Shown here piece after piece: positions 21,804 to 33,000 of a stretch of DNA of 43,713 nt (position 1 is the stretch's first letter; every line of letters begins with the position of its first letter). Below the pieces are notes generated by a model. It was not told the origin of the DNA. It did no database searches and was given only the letters and a program-made list of their open reading frames with translations. The position numbers and the translations under genes were made by a program. This DNA is from a virus, in IMG/VR virus record IMGVR_UViG_3300033995_000282, positions 1-43,713 of that record. One strand, given 5' to 3'.

Positions 21804-24800
21804 TTACACCTCACTCAAATATATAGTCATTTTTGGTCCATCTAATCCTCTTGAATATTCTATATTATAAACAACAAAACGTGAACTAGAAGATGTAACA
21901 AGATCTAAGTTGTCATTATTCTTATAGTCAATTGAAACAATATCGCCAAGTTGAATTGTGGTATTTGCAAAAATTTCTAATCCAATTGCTTTTCTTGGAA
22001 CCATTAATTTATCTACTAGCCATCCCATTAAGTTTTCTGCATCTTCTGTAGTTTGTATATAATCTGTATCTATAGAAAAAGCGCTTTTACCATAATTCAT
22101 TCTACTTAATTTAACATTATTGTATTTTTCTTTTTCTATATTTGGAGAATAAACCACTACATCTCCGACAAGTTCAGGATCTGAAAAACTTGATTTCTTT
22201 TTAAAGTAATCATCTACTGTAAGTTCATTACTGCTATCGCTTGTAAATGCAATACCTTGAATTTTTAAAAAGTTTGAAGTGGTTGTGCTTACATCTAATA
22301 AAGTGTCTGTTGCATTAAATATTAAAAATTCTGCTCCATAAGCATTTGCTTGGAAACCAGAAATTGTATATTCTTTTACTTTGTCTGGCGCACTCACCAT
22401 TTTGGCGTATAGTGCTGGATATGCATTGTCAAATTTAGCATTAATGTATGAACACTCTCTCATAATAGTTCCAAATTCTTCAAAATAAATACTATAAACT
22501 GGAGTTGTAAAAGTACTCAAACCAGTTAGGTATGCTTCTTGTAAAATTCCGCTCATTGCATATTTTTTTAATGATTGGTTAGCAGTAATTGGTGTTGATG
22601 AAAAAACCTTTCCAACTTGATTGTTTATTACAAAACCAGAGTTTTGTGAGTAATTGTTGGTTAAAGCATAAAAATTTTCAAACATACATTTAGAAGATCC
22701 TCTAATAAATAAAGCAGTATTCTGATATACGGGAAGTGGTGAAGTATCATCAACCTGACCAATTAAAACATCATTTACATATAAATAAAATCTTCTTGTA
22801 TTTTTATTTGCTAAATCTTCATACTCTACTGCTAAATCATATACTGTTGTATATTGTTCATTATGTTTTCTTGATATTCCAGCAAAATCTCCAGAGTCAT
22901 ATTGAATTTGTTCATTAAATGCATTAAACAATAATGTTGGAATAGCATTTGCTTCTCCAGTACCTTGTTCAATTTTATAAAATATAATATTTGAAGTATC
23001 TGTAGTTGCCCCATCTAATGCAATAACTTCAAAGTAATATCCATTATTAGTTTCTGGATTAAGAAGAACTGCAAGTCCTCCAGAGTTTCCAGATATGTTA
23101 ACATTTTGTTCTGGCGAAGTAGAGTTATTTTTATAATATGTCATTCCAGAAAGTGGAACTGCAGTAGAAATTACACTACCACTTTGTGTTTTTAATTCTC
23201 CGCCAATGTCACCAATAATACGTATTCTAGTTCCAAAATGTTTAAATACTGCTTTGTCTAGTGTTTTGTAAACATAGGATATGTGATCAATTGGTTTTGG
23301 ATCTGTTGCAATAAAGTCTTTACCTTTAAAAACAAGTGCTGATGATTGAACCAATCCTTTATTTTTTGCAGGATCTATAGACTGTATAGATGCTCTTTCT
23401 GTTTCTGTTAACTGATACTCTGATAAAAATCTTTTAATTACACCATTAACAAATGCTGAATTAGCAACAGTATTTGAAATACCCGCAGAGCCAGCAACAG
23501 TAGTTCCTTCAAAGGTGGTGTCTCCAAATAAATATTTAGAGTCCATTAAACAACCTCTACGATTACTAGTGCTAACCCAATATGGATCTAGGGCTGCTTT
23601 ATGGGAAACAATCACTGTTCCAAACTGAGCCCTTCCATGTTGTGCTACTGCACCATTTTTCATTCTTGTCACTCCAGATACCGTTTCATAATAAGGCTCT
23701 GAGTATATTCTAACTTTTCCATTTGGATATATTTTGCCATTATATTTTAATTTATTTAAATAATTTTTGTATTCAGAATCACTACTTATCCATACGTTTC
23801 CAATTCCCTCAACAAAATATTGAACTGCATCATATTTAATAACTTCACCATTAGCATAAAAATATCCTTGATTTCTTGAAATTAAATAAATACTTTCTCC
23901 AAAATCAATAATGTTATTTATTAATTGATTGGCAACTACAGTTGGGGCTGCCCCTGCAAGTGGCGAGTTTAATGCAAGTGCTGATAATGTAAATCCACTT
24001 GATTTTTGATTTGATCCCTTTAGTTCTTCATAATTAGATATTTCCCACAGGAGAGATGGTTTATATACCCAAAATTTATTTTCTGCACTTGATATAGTCT
24101 CTTCTCCTATTGCTGAATAGGTTTTATCAATATACCGTGATGTATAATTAATTTTTCCATCATTATAAATCTTTTTATCTTGAGAAGCAATTGCAATAAT
24201 GTTAGGAAGTTTTTTACCAGTAATTAATTTATTTTTAATTATTTGCACAGAATTTTCCGAAAGGGATGGACTATTTCCACCAAGTTCATCTTCCCAATAT
24301 TCAGTACTATAAAGACCACCATCAAAAAATTCTTCTGCAGCGTTAGTATATGCACCTGCATCTTCTGAATTTGAATCTATCTCTACTACAACATCATTTG
24401 TTTTTGATCCAATTAATGTGGTGTCTATTGACCTTTGTCCTGCTGCTGGCATTAAATAATTTTTACTCATTGCAATAAAATTATTATATTCATCAAAGAA
24501 CATTGCTGTTTGTGTTGATACTGCTAAATCATTTAATACTTGTGCAACACTTTCATCTGGCCCCACAAAAAAATATGGAATAACTGGATCGATTTCTCCT
24601 TCTATTCTTTTATAAACATAGTTACTAAATCCAATAGCATCTAATAAAATAGATATTGCATAACTTACTGATATGTTTGTAAGAAAAAGTTTTGGAGCAA
24701 GCATTGATTCAAAATAAAAATAAAAATCTCTTAACTCTAAAGATATAGTTCCACCAGTTACATCTGCTTGTGGGAAACCTTCTGAATATAAAGTTTTGAT

Positions 24801-26450
24801 TGGCACACTGTAATCATTTTCAGATATATTTAAAAATGTTTCATAAAAATTAAACTTAATGTTTTTTGTAACATATTTAGAAATAATACTATTTGTATTA
24901 TTTTCGTTAAATGCTTGGTCATCATCAAATATTGAAATATTTCCAGTTGAGGCTAAAAGTTGTCCCACTGGCAATGATGTTGAGCCAAGATCAGATAGTT
25001 GTTTGGTTACTTTGTAGTCAATGGTTTTATCTGATATGTCTGCAATTAATCTTGGTGACATTTCAATTAAATCAAATGTTGCATCAAATTTATTCATTGT
25101 TTCTGCAACAATTCTTATTCCTCTAACATATTGAAATTCACGGTATGTAGTAATGTTATCTTTAATAAAATATTCTGGTGATGTAAAATCAGTGACAAAG
25201 TTTGTTTCTTTGGTTAAGTCTGAATTAGTTAATTTCCATCCATATTCAGGAATAAAGGTTTCATAAACTTTTGTTGTGTTGTTCCAAATATAATAAAGTC
25301 CTTTGTCAGTTGATGATGTAACAAGTAAATAAGCATACCCATCAATTGATCGTGTTGGCAATAATGTTGTAGAAGATATTTTTTCAACATGAATAAATTT
25401 AGTTTTATATTCAATTGGAGTTATTAATCCATATGATAACTCTACGTATCCGTCTTCGTTAATTACTGGTGTTCCATCGTCTCTTAAAGAATTAGCATTA
25501 AAAGTTTTTGCTGATACCCACGAATTTCCAGATAAGTATTCTACTCTCCAACTAATAGGAACCTGCTTGTTGGAGTTTCCATAAAGTGGATCTGAAATAC
25601 TTGTTGTGTTTGTTTTAAATGGACCTAAATTTTTAGTTCCAACATGTGTTTGCATTTTAACAATAAGTCTGTTGGCTGGAACATTTTCTTTATATACTAC
25701 AAATGGTGACGCATCTTCAATTGGATATTGATTATTTGCAGATGCCTTTGATATTCCTCGTTCTTTTGTAACATAGGCTGCATCGTTATCTTTTTCTGTT
25801 CTATAAGAAGTCCAATATTTAAATTGATCATCTCTTGATGCCATATAATATCTTGGTCTTTGTGTAAAAGAACTGACTCCATTAATAGAATTATTAACTA
25901 CAATATTTTTTATTTTTTTAATAGGTAAATTGTTTGAATCATTTTTTACAACACCATTAGCATATTTTTCATATACAAAGTTTCCCTGAGAATCTTTTTC
26001 ATATTCATAAATAAGTGCTCCGTTGCCATCATAAGCAAAAGTTGCAGATTCTTGATTTTCAATTAGGTTAGTATTAAAATTATGAAAATGTCTTCCTGGA
26101 ATGTAAAGGGCTTTGTTGATTCCAGATCTTGGACGAAAAGGTTTAACACAATCCTCTAACGAATAAAACATATTATATTGTTCTTTGGTTTTAGAAAATA
26201 GTGATGGAACATCCTCATTGTCATACCCATTATCAACTACAATATCTGCATCTGTTGCTCCTGTATATAAGTTTGCAACATCGTCCTTATCAAATGACAA
26301 AGATGCCTTGGCTGTATCTCTATTTCTATAGTTGCCCAATTTAAAAATATTATCTGGAACATTCATATTCCACTCTGCTAATATTGTTGCACGAGTTTGA
26401 ATTGTTGGAGAAGTTTCTATATGGTTTTTTAATGTTGTATTTACAAACAT
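21804..26450 (-). CDS. Large tail hub/minor tail protein with lectin-like domain
   Basis: A 1548-residue protein. The N-terminal part (first ~700 residues) has a tail-associated-protein look, including RATILAEWNMNVPDNIFKLG and a middle FDEYNNFIAMSK region like the hub proteins that sit below the tape measure. A concanavalin/LamG-like jelly-roll lies at about residues 1060-1255 (coordinates ~23260-22690): GGLAVLLNPETNNGYYFEV, then DLAVEYEDLANKNTRRFYLY and NVLIGQV are typical strands of that fold. The C-terminal part ends with RMNYGKSAFSI and LGDIVSIDYKN. It probably forms the tail tip and may bind sugars. Exact domain functions are inferred from pattern. Confidence 0.8.
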   Translation of the reverse strand: MFVNTTLKNHIETSPTIQTRATILAEWNMNVPDNIFKLGNYRNRDTAKASLSFDKDDVANLYTGATDADIVVDNGYDNEDVPSLFSKTKEQYNMFYSLEDCVKPFRPRSGINKALYIPGRHFHNFNTNLIENQESATFAYDGNGALIYEYEKDSQGNFVYEKYANGVVKNDSNNLPIKKIKNIVVNNSINGVSSFTQRPRYYMASRDDQFKYWTSYRTEKDNDAAYVTKERGISKASANNQYPIEDASPFVVYKENVPANRLIVKMQTHVGTKNLGPFKTNTTSISDPLYGNSNKQVPISWRVEYLSGNSWVSAKTFNANSLRDDGTPVINEDGYVELSYGLITPIEYKTKFIHVEKISSTTLLPTRSIDGYAYLLVTSSTDKGLYYIWNNTTKVYETFIPEYGWKLTNSDLTKETNFVTDFTSPEYFIKDNITTYREFQYVRGIRIVAETMNKFDATFDLIEMSPRLIADISDKTIDYKVTKQLSDLGSTSLPVGQLLASTGNISIFDDDQAFNENNTNSIISKYVTKNIKFNFYETFLNISENDYSVPIKTLYSEGFPQADVTGGTISLELRDFYFYFESMLAPKLFLTNISVSYAISILLDAIGFSNYVYKRIEGEIDPVIPYFFVGPDESVAQVLNDLAVSTQTAMFFDEYNNFIAMSKNYLMPAAGQRSIDTTLIGSKTNDVVVEIDSNSEDAGAYTNAAEEFFDGGLYSTEYWEDELGGNSPSLSENSVQIIKNKLITGKKLPNIIAIASQDKKIYNDGKINYTSRYIDKTYSAIGEETISSAENKFWVYKPSLLWEISNYEELKGSNQKSSGFTLSALALNSPLAGAAPTVVANQLINNIIDFGESIYLISRNQGYFYANGEVIKYDAVQYFVEGIGNVWISSDSEYKNYLNKLKYNGKIYPNGKVRIYSEPYYETVSGVTRMKNGAVAQHGRAQFGTVIVSHKAALDPYWVSTSNRRGCLMDSKYLFGDTTFEGTTVAGSAGISNTVANSAFVNGVIKRFLSEYQLTETERASIQSIDPAKNKGLVQSSALVFKGKDFIATDPKPIDHISYVYKTLDKAVFKHFGTRIRIIGDIGGELKTQSGSVISTAVPLSGMTYYKNNSTSPEQNVNISGNSGGLAVLLNPETNNGYYFEVIALDGATTDTSNIIFYKIEQGTGEANAIPTLLFNAFNEQIQYDSGDFAGISRKHNEQYTTVYDLAVEYEDLANKNTRRFYLYVNDVLIGQVDDTSPLPVYQNTALFIRGSSKCMFENFYALTNNYSQNSGFVINNQVGKVFSSTPITANQSLKKYAMSGILQEAYLTGLSTFTTPVYSIYFEEFGTIMRECSYINAKFDNAYPALYAKMVSAPDKVKEYTISGFQANAYGAEFLIFNATDTLLDVSTTTSNFLKIQGIAFTSDSSNELTVDDYFKKKSSFSDPELVGDVVVYSPNIEKEKYNNVKLSRMNYGKSAFSIDTDYIQTTEDAENLMGWLVDKLMVPRKAIGLEIFANTTIQLGDIVSIDYKNNDNLDLVTSSSSRFVVYNIEYSRGLDGPKMTIYLSEV

Positions 26451-27086
26451 TTAAACCTCTTCCAGTGATACCGTAATATCCCAAAGATCATGATTGCTTT
26501 GTCCACGTTTAGATACAGTATATGAAAAATCAGAAACGTAAACTTGAACAATTTGGTTATATTGTTCTAAATGTGTATATGGTGCTGAGGTTCCATCTTG
26601 TGCATAGTTATTAAATTTGTCATAGGCTAGAAACATCCAAAATGGTCCCGTGTGGTTTTCATACCAGTCTAGCATTTCTACTCCGCCTGCACCCCCATCA
26701 GCGGTGTATTCAGGGGACTGTGCGGTTGTTCCAGGACTGCCTCCAGTAGTAGCCCAGTTTGGTATAGAATAATAAGATCTTGATGGAAGGTTTTGCCAAC
26801 TCACACTTAAAGTATTTTTATCAGCAATATGAAAAGACCTCATATTACCATTTATCATTCTTTGTCTTTGCTCAATTCTTTGTGAGTTAAATTGAAGAGG
26901 ACCACGATTGTGATCGGATAAAATTAAAAATTGATTTAAATTGGTAGTCTCTGTAGTATATGATCCTATTTCAAATCCTTCTGGCACGTACATTCCGCTT
27001 TGCAAAGTTCCTGGATTTTCTGACCAAAGAATTCCTTGTGGTCTAGAATAGCGTTTTCTTCCACTCATATATGCTGCGGTAGCCAC
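26451..27086 (-). CDS. Distal tail (Dit)-like / minor tail protein
   Basis: A 211-residue protein encoded between the tape measure gene and the hub gene, the position of Dit proteins in siphoviruses. It begins MATAAYMSGRKRYSRP and ends with VYVSDFSYTVSKRGQS and LWDITVSLEEV, a strand pair often found at the end of tail-tube-like and Dit proteins. A Trp- and Gly-rich centre (NWATTGGSPG, WYENHTGPFWMFLAYD) is less typical. The role as tail adaptor is inferred from position, size and the C-terminal beta pattern. Confidence 0.65.
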   Translation of the reverse strand: MATAAYMSGRKRYSRPQGILWSENPGTLQSGMYVPEGFEIGSYTTETTNLNQFLILSDHNRGPLQFNSQRIEQRQRMINGNMRSFHIADKNTLSVSWQNLPSRSYYSIPNWATTGGSPGTTAQSPEYTADGGAGGVEMLDWYENHTGPFWMFLAYDKFNNYAQDGTSAPYTHLEQYNQIVQVYVSDFSYTVSKRGQSNHDLWDITVSLEEV

Positions 27087-30000
27087 TATAAACTCCTAAT
27101 TCTTTGATTATCAATTTGTTTAATTTGATTGATAACTGTTCGTGCAATATCATTTGGATTGGCATTACTGTTAGAAACATTAACGCTAAGGTTATAATTA
27201 TACAGGGTTTTGGAATTATTTACTTCTGTTTGTGATCCACTAAGATTTTTAATAGAGGACATTGCTTCAGGAGTTTTAAATGTTGGGGAATTAATAGCAC
27301 TAAGTAATGGACCAAACTCTTGAGTTGCTTTTCTATTTATTACAAACTCTCCAGGAGTAAGCATTGCGGGAACAGTATCAGTTCCACGAGCCAATCCACC
27401 AGATGCCATATATTTAGGAATCAATCCACCCATTGATTTAAAGATTGGAAGATGTAAATAATTGCCATAATTGATTGCTGTTACTGGGTTTTTAGTTGAT
27501 GTTGTAGGTTTTTTTAATTCTGGCATTTTTTTGTCAATTCCAGCAAAATATCTACCTAAACTTACATCGATTGCATCTTGTTTAGCCTTTTCTGCAGCAA
27601 GAAAGGCTTCTGTTGCTTTAGTCTCAGCATCTTGATTATAACCAGCATAAAGTCCTTCGTCATCATTATAGGCAGGTGGAGTAGTAACTAGTGATCCGCT
27701 TCCAGTTGGTGTGCCAACTGGTGGTGTTGGTGTAAATGGTGTTGGTGTTGGTATGTTGTCTAGAAGTGGATCTTTTCCTGCTTTTTCTCTTGCTTTATCC
27801 ATTTTTGCTAAAAACGTATCTAAATCTCCATTAAGTTTTATAACAGTCTGTCGGGTTGTTTCAGCATTTCCGTCTAAAACAGTAAAAATATTTTTTAAAT
27901 ATGATTTTGCAGCCTCTGGACCTAATGCTTCAATTGCAAGATTAATTGTCGAAATTGCTGAATCAATTTGATCTCTTGTTAGTTTCATTTTTGTTTGAGT
28001 AATTTTATCTAATTCAATCTTCTTTTCTCTAATTTCATTTTCTATATCTACACGTCTTTGCTCTATGTCTTGATTTAATTTTTCTAGTTCAGTTCTAGAT
28101 TTTCCGTCTGGAGAAGTTACACTCTTAATAGCATTTTCTTTTGCTTTTTGTAATGCTTCCATTCTGGTTCTTGCATTTTGTGCAATTCTTGCTTCTCTAT
28201 AGTCTTGCATTGCCGTTGCTGCAGCGGACATGTCTCCACTTGAAAGCGCAGCAGCAATTGACATTTTTTTAGAAGTTAACTCATTTTCTTTTTCTCTGAG
28301 TCTGTTAATTTCTTCAAGGGCAGTAATTTGTTTATCATAAGATTCATTAATCTTTTCTTCTTGTCGTGAAATTAATTCTAAAGCATAATCGTTATTTCCT
28401 TCCTGCATGTCTAGTATAGTTTTTTCTTTAACGTATTCATTCTCAATCATTTTTTCTTGTAATTCAATATACATTCTTGCCATTTGAAGTGTTTTACTTT
28501 GTGATTCTGCTGCATCTAATTGTGCTACATCTGTAAATCTTTTTTGTTCAAAATTAGCCTTTCTTTGTTCTTCAGAAAGTTTAACAAGATTTTTTACTTG
28601 TTCTTTAGTAAATTCTCCTTTGTTAATTGCTATAGCAATTCCTTCAGTACTAACAAAATTTATTGCCTCTTCATATCTCATTCCAGACACTCTTAATTTA
28701 TTTACAGCCTCATTAATATTTTTTTGTTTTTGCAAATTTTTTACAATGTCATTTACTTGTTGACCCGTTTGTCCAGCAACCAAACCTTTTTCTATAACAT
28801 TTACTCTTGCTTCATCAAGACCAGTAACCTTGCCTTTTTTATCAGTTTGAAGTCCATACTTTTTTAATATTTTAGGATCTTGTAATTCTTCTGGACTTAA
28901 GTTTTCAATTAAATCTTGATATTCAGCACTTACTTGTTTACCACCAACAAGTGCTGTTTCTTTTTTGCCAACTTTCTTTTTAGCAAGTTTTCTTATTTGT
29001 CCCAAAGTTCCTTCAAATTTCATCCAAGCAGATCCACCGCTTTTAGGTTTTGAGTTCATAACTCTTTCTAATTCTTTTAATCCACCAGTAGCCTTTACAG
29101 ATGCTAGTTGAAAGAGTTTAAGTTTTTTAAGCATGTCATCAAATCTGTCATCACGTTTTGCTGAACCACCAGAACCAGGAGGTTTTGGCGCACCTATACC
29201 TTCTGCTTTGGCTACTTCTGTTTTAACATTGCCCATATACTCAGCATATTTTTCAACTTGAAATCCTGGATCTTTGCCTTTATGCTCTTTTCCTTTATCT
29301 TTCAACCATGCTTGAAATTCTGGACTATTTACTACTGTTGCCACATCTATTGTTAATACTTTTTTAATTGTTTGTAAATAAATTTTTGCTTGCTCATCTG
29401 TTAAACCTTGTAAATATTTTTGGTCGACTGCATTTTCTGATATTTTAACTTCTGATAAAAATTCTATTTTCTTTACTTTTTTTGTGTCTTTAATTTTTTG
29501 TAAATCGTTTGCAAGTTTTAACTTATCTTCATCTGGCATTTTTAAGAAAAATTCCATTTCAGTATCTAACTTCATAGGTCCATTAAGTTGAGTAAATTCT
29601 TGAACCAAGTTTGCAAAATCTTGTGCTTCTTTGTCAGTTCCTTTTGTTTTTAATTCAAACATAAACTCCTGTTTGTTTCTTTCATTCAAAGCCGTATTTG
29701 GACCCTCATTCATGGCATTAGTAACGCCTATTGCCTGAGTTGCTACTTGTCCCCCAAAGTTTTTTACAACATCAATAGCGTCGGCCTGATATTGACCTGA
29801 CATTTGATTGGTAATAGCACTTTGAGCCTGCGGAGAAAGAGTTCCACCCATACTTTCTGCTATTAATACTCCTCTTTCCTCATCAGTCAAAATCTTTTCT
29901 GTGACCTGTTTTCCAGTTTTTTTATCTGTTTTTGTAAATGTTTTATCTTTTAAATCATCCATGCCTGTTATTGCTGCGTCAACATATGCTTCATCAGCCG

Positions 30001-33000
30001 TACCTTTATATTTGGATTTAAGTGCTTTCTTGTATCCTTTATCTAAAGATCCTCTAAAAGTGCCTGTTGAACCTGCATAGGCTTTAGAAAAATCTTCTCT
30101 TTGAGATTTTGTCTGTGCTGTCAGATCCGCTCTTTCTTTTTCATATTTTAATTGTAATTTTGTTGCCTCACCGATTTTATTTTGAAGTATAAGTTCTTGT
30201 CTTTTTGATTCATATTGCTCTTGATGAGCATCTAATAATTGTTTAGATTGTTCAAACATTCCTTGTGCATCAGCAATTGCTGCACCAGAAAGAGCACCCA
30301 TTTTTTTAACATTTTTCTTATTGGCAAAGAATGCTCCTACGCCACCGACAATTCCACCAACTGCTGTTCCAACTAATGCTCCAATAGCAGTACCAAGCAC
30401 TGGTACAGGTATAAAACTACCTATTCCTGCACCTATTGCAGCACCCGCACCCGCACCTGCTGCCACCATTCCACCAACATTAGTCTTAGTACCAAATGCA
30501 GACAAGCCTTTTTCAGATTGTTGGTTTAATTTATCAAAATTTGAATTTTTACTAGTAAAGTTTTTTGATGAATCTGCCATTAACCTAACCTGAAGATCAA
30601 CACCTTCTTTTAAAAGATCTTTTCCATCTTTACCAAATATGCCTTGAATTTCTGCTGCAACAGTCATTCCAATTGTGTGATCTTTCATTTGCACCCCAAT
30701 GTTTGCTGCAATGGATTGTGCTTCGCTTGACGAAAGCGCTCCTGATAAAACAGAAGTAATTAATTGTGCTGAAAGATCTTTAGTTGCTTTTTCTCTTCCC
30801 CCCTTTTTATCATTTATTATTGTTTGTCCTATGGCAGCAATTGATTCTTGACCTTCTTTGGTTTGAACATATGCTTGCCCAAATGTTGTTTTTCCTGGTT
30901 TTATTGGTAGGCCAGAGGCTTGCTCGATTCTTTTTCTGTTTTGAATTTCTGATCCAGTTACTCTGTTTGAAAATTGTGCATATTGATTAATTGCTTTTGT
31001 GCTAGTCCCAGTAGTCTCTCCTAATTTTAATGCTGCTGCTTGTGCGTTATCAAATATTACATTTAATGCAATAACTGCAGCACCAAATGCTGCAAGAGGG
31101 GCAACAACTGCTCCTAATGGTGATCCAATCATAGGCGCTACCATTGATGCTAAACCAACAATTGGCATGATGGTTTGTGCAATTTCACCAGTTTTTCCTG
31201 GAGCCATACTTAGTGCACCCATAGCCATGCTGGCACCCATCATTGCGCCACCAGCACGTTGCCCAATCTGTCTTCCTTTTTCTCGTCTCTGCATTTTTGC
31301 ATCTTTTTTTGCGTCTTTGTTTGTTTGGGGTAGCAGTTGCGGACTATTCATTTCTCTGTTCAGTCTTGCCGTTTCACGTGCGCTATTCATTGCCTGACCT
31401 GCATTTTTTCTTTCTTGAACAGCATTTTCTCTTGCTCGTTTTAAAGACGCTAGTCTGTCAGTATCTCCTGCTTTTTTTGCTTCAGCAATTTGATAATCTA
31501 TTTTTTTAATTTTATTTTTGTGTTTAATTAATTCTTTTTCTGCTTTTTGAATTGTATCCTTATCTTTTATTTCGTCAACTGCTCTTTGGTTTGCTCTTTT
31601 TATTTCGTCTTCTTCTTGTTTTTGTCTATCTTCTTCTTGTTGTTGTTTGGCTCTATGCTTTTCTCCAATTGGTGTTTTCTCAACAATAGCATCTATTTTG
31701 TTTATTACTTTAGTGGTTCTTACTCGTCTTGCTATTTCTCTATTACGTTGCTCAGTATGCTTACGTTGTTCTGGAGTCATATCAGGAGTAATTGTTTCTA
31801 ATTGATCTGGATCATATACCCCAACATTGTCGAACGGATTGCCTTCACCACGTAAAACAAATCCACCTTTATTTAATCTTTGTAAAAATCCTTTATTTTC
31901 CTCTGTTGATCCTTTATTTACAACAAAAGATCCTTTACTTAAAATCATTGGAACTGTATCTTTATTTCCCGTTCCTGGAACTATTGTTCCATTAGAACGT
32001 TGTTCAATTTTTCCACCGGCATTTATATATTGCAATGCTGGACCAACTTTTTGTGCTAATGCTGGAGATGCAATAAACTCTCCTGGAGTTAATAATGCTG
32101 GTACGGTTTCTGGTTCACCATAACCTGGTGTTCCTAATGATCTTCTTCTTGTTGTATATGGAAAAGCAAAAGCAATTCCAGATCTTGTTGCTAAAGCCTC
32201 TCTTGCTTTAGTAAGTACAAGACTTCCTGTTGGACCAAATGTACGACCAGACAGAGCCAGCAAAGATCTAATTTTTTGATAATGTTCTTCTTGATTACCT
32301 CTTCCATTTCTTATTGCTGTAAGTCGTGATGCAATTTCTTCTTCTAATATACCACCAAGTCTAGAACCTGGATTTGATTTTGGACTACCCATTGCAAGTT
32401 TACTGCCAAAACTTTTCTCACGGGCGGATGCACTTTTATCACGAAGAAGAGCGGGTACTTTTCTACCAGAAGCATCAGTAGTTTCTTGCCAATCACTTAA
32501 TGCAACTGTTTGTAAATGACTTCTTAAAGCATTACCCCTTAGTCCTAAACCTCTTGGCGGTGGAGCAATTGCGTGTTCAAAGTCTCTAACCTTTTTTGCA
32601 TAAATAGAATTTGCTTGACCTCTTCTGGTTGGGTCTTCTCCTTCTAGAGCAGCAGTTGTTAAACCATATCTATTGGAAATAGCGCTATTCCATGCTTTTT
32701 CTGGAGTTGGCTTTTTACCAATTGTTCTTGCATCTGCAACTAACTCTGCTAAAGCAATTCTGGCTAATTTTTGTCTTGATGTTATTTTCAGTATTTCTTC
32801 CTTCTTTGCTCCTTCTAAAATTGCCCTATCATAAAGTATTTTGTCATAACGTATTCTTGCCTGTAATGCATGTTTTGTTTTTACAGCATCTTTGTATGTT
32901 AGAGGATATGGTTCTGAGATATTACCAAGGGGTATCTTAGGATTTGACCCATTCAATGCATTAGTTAATTGGTTATATCCTTCTGGGCCAATAATTGTAA

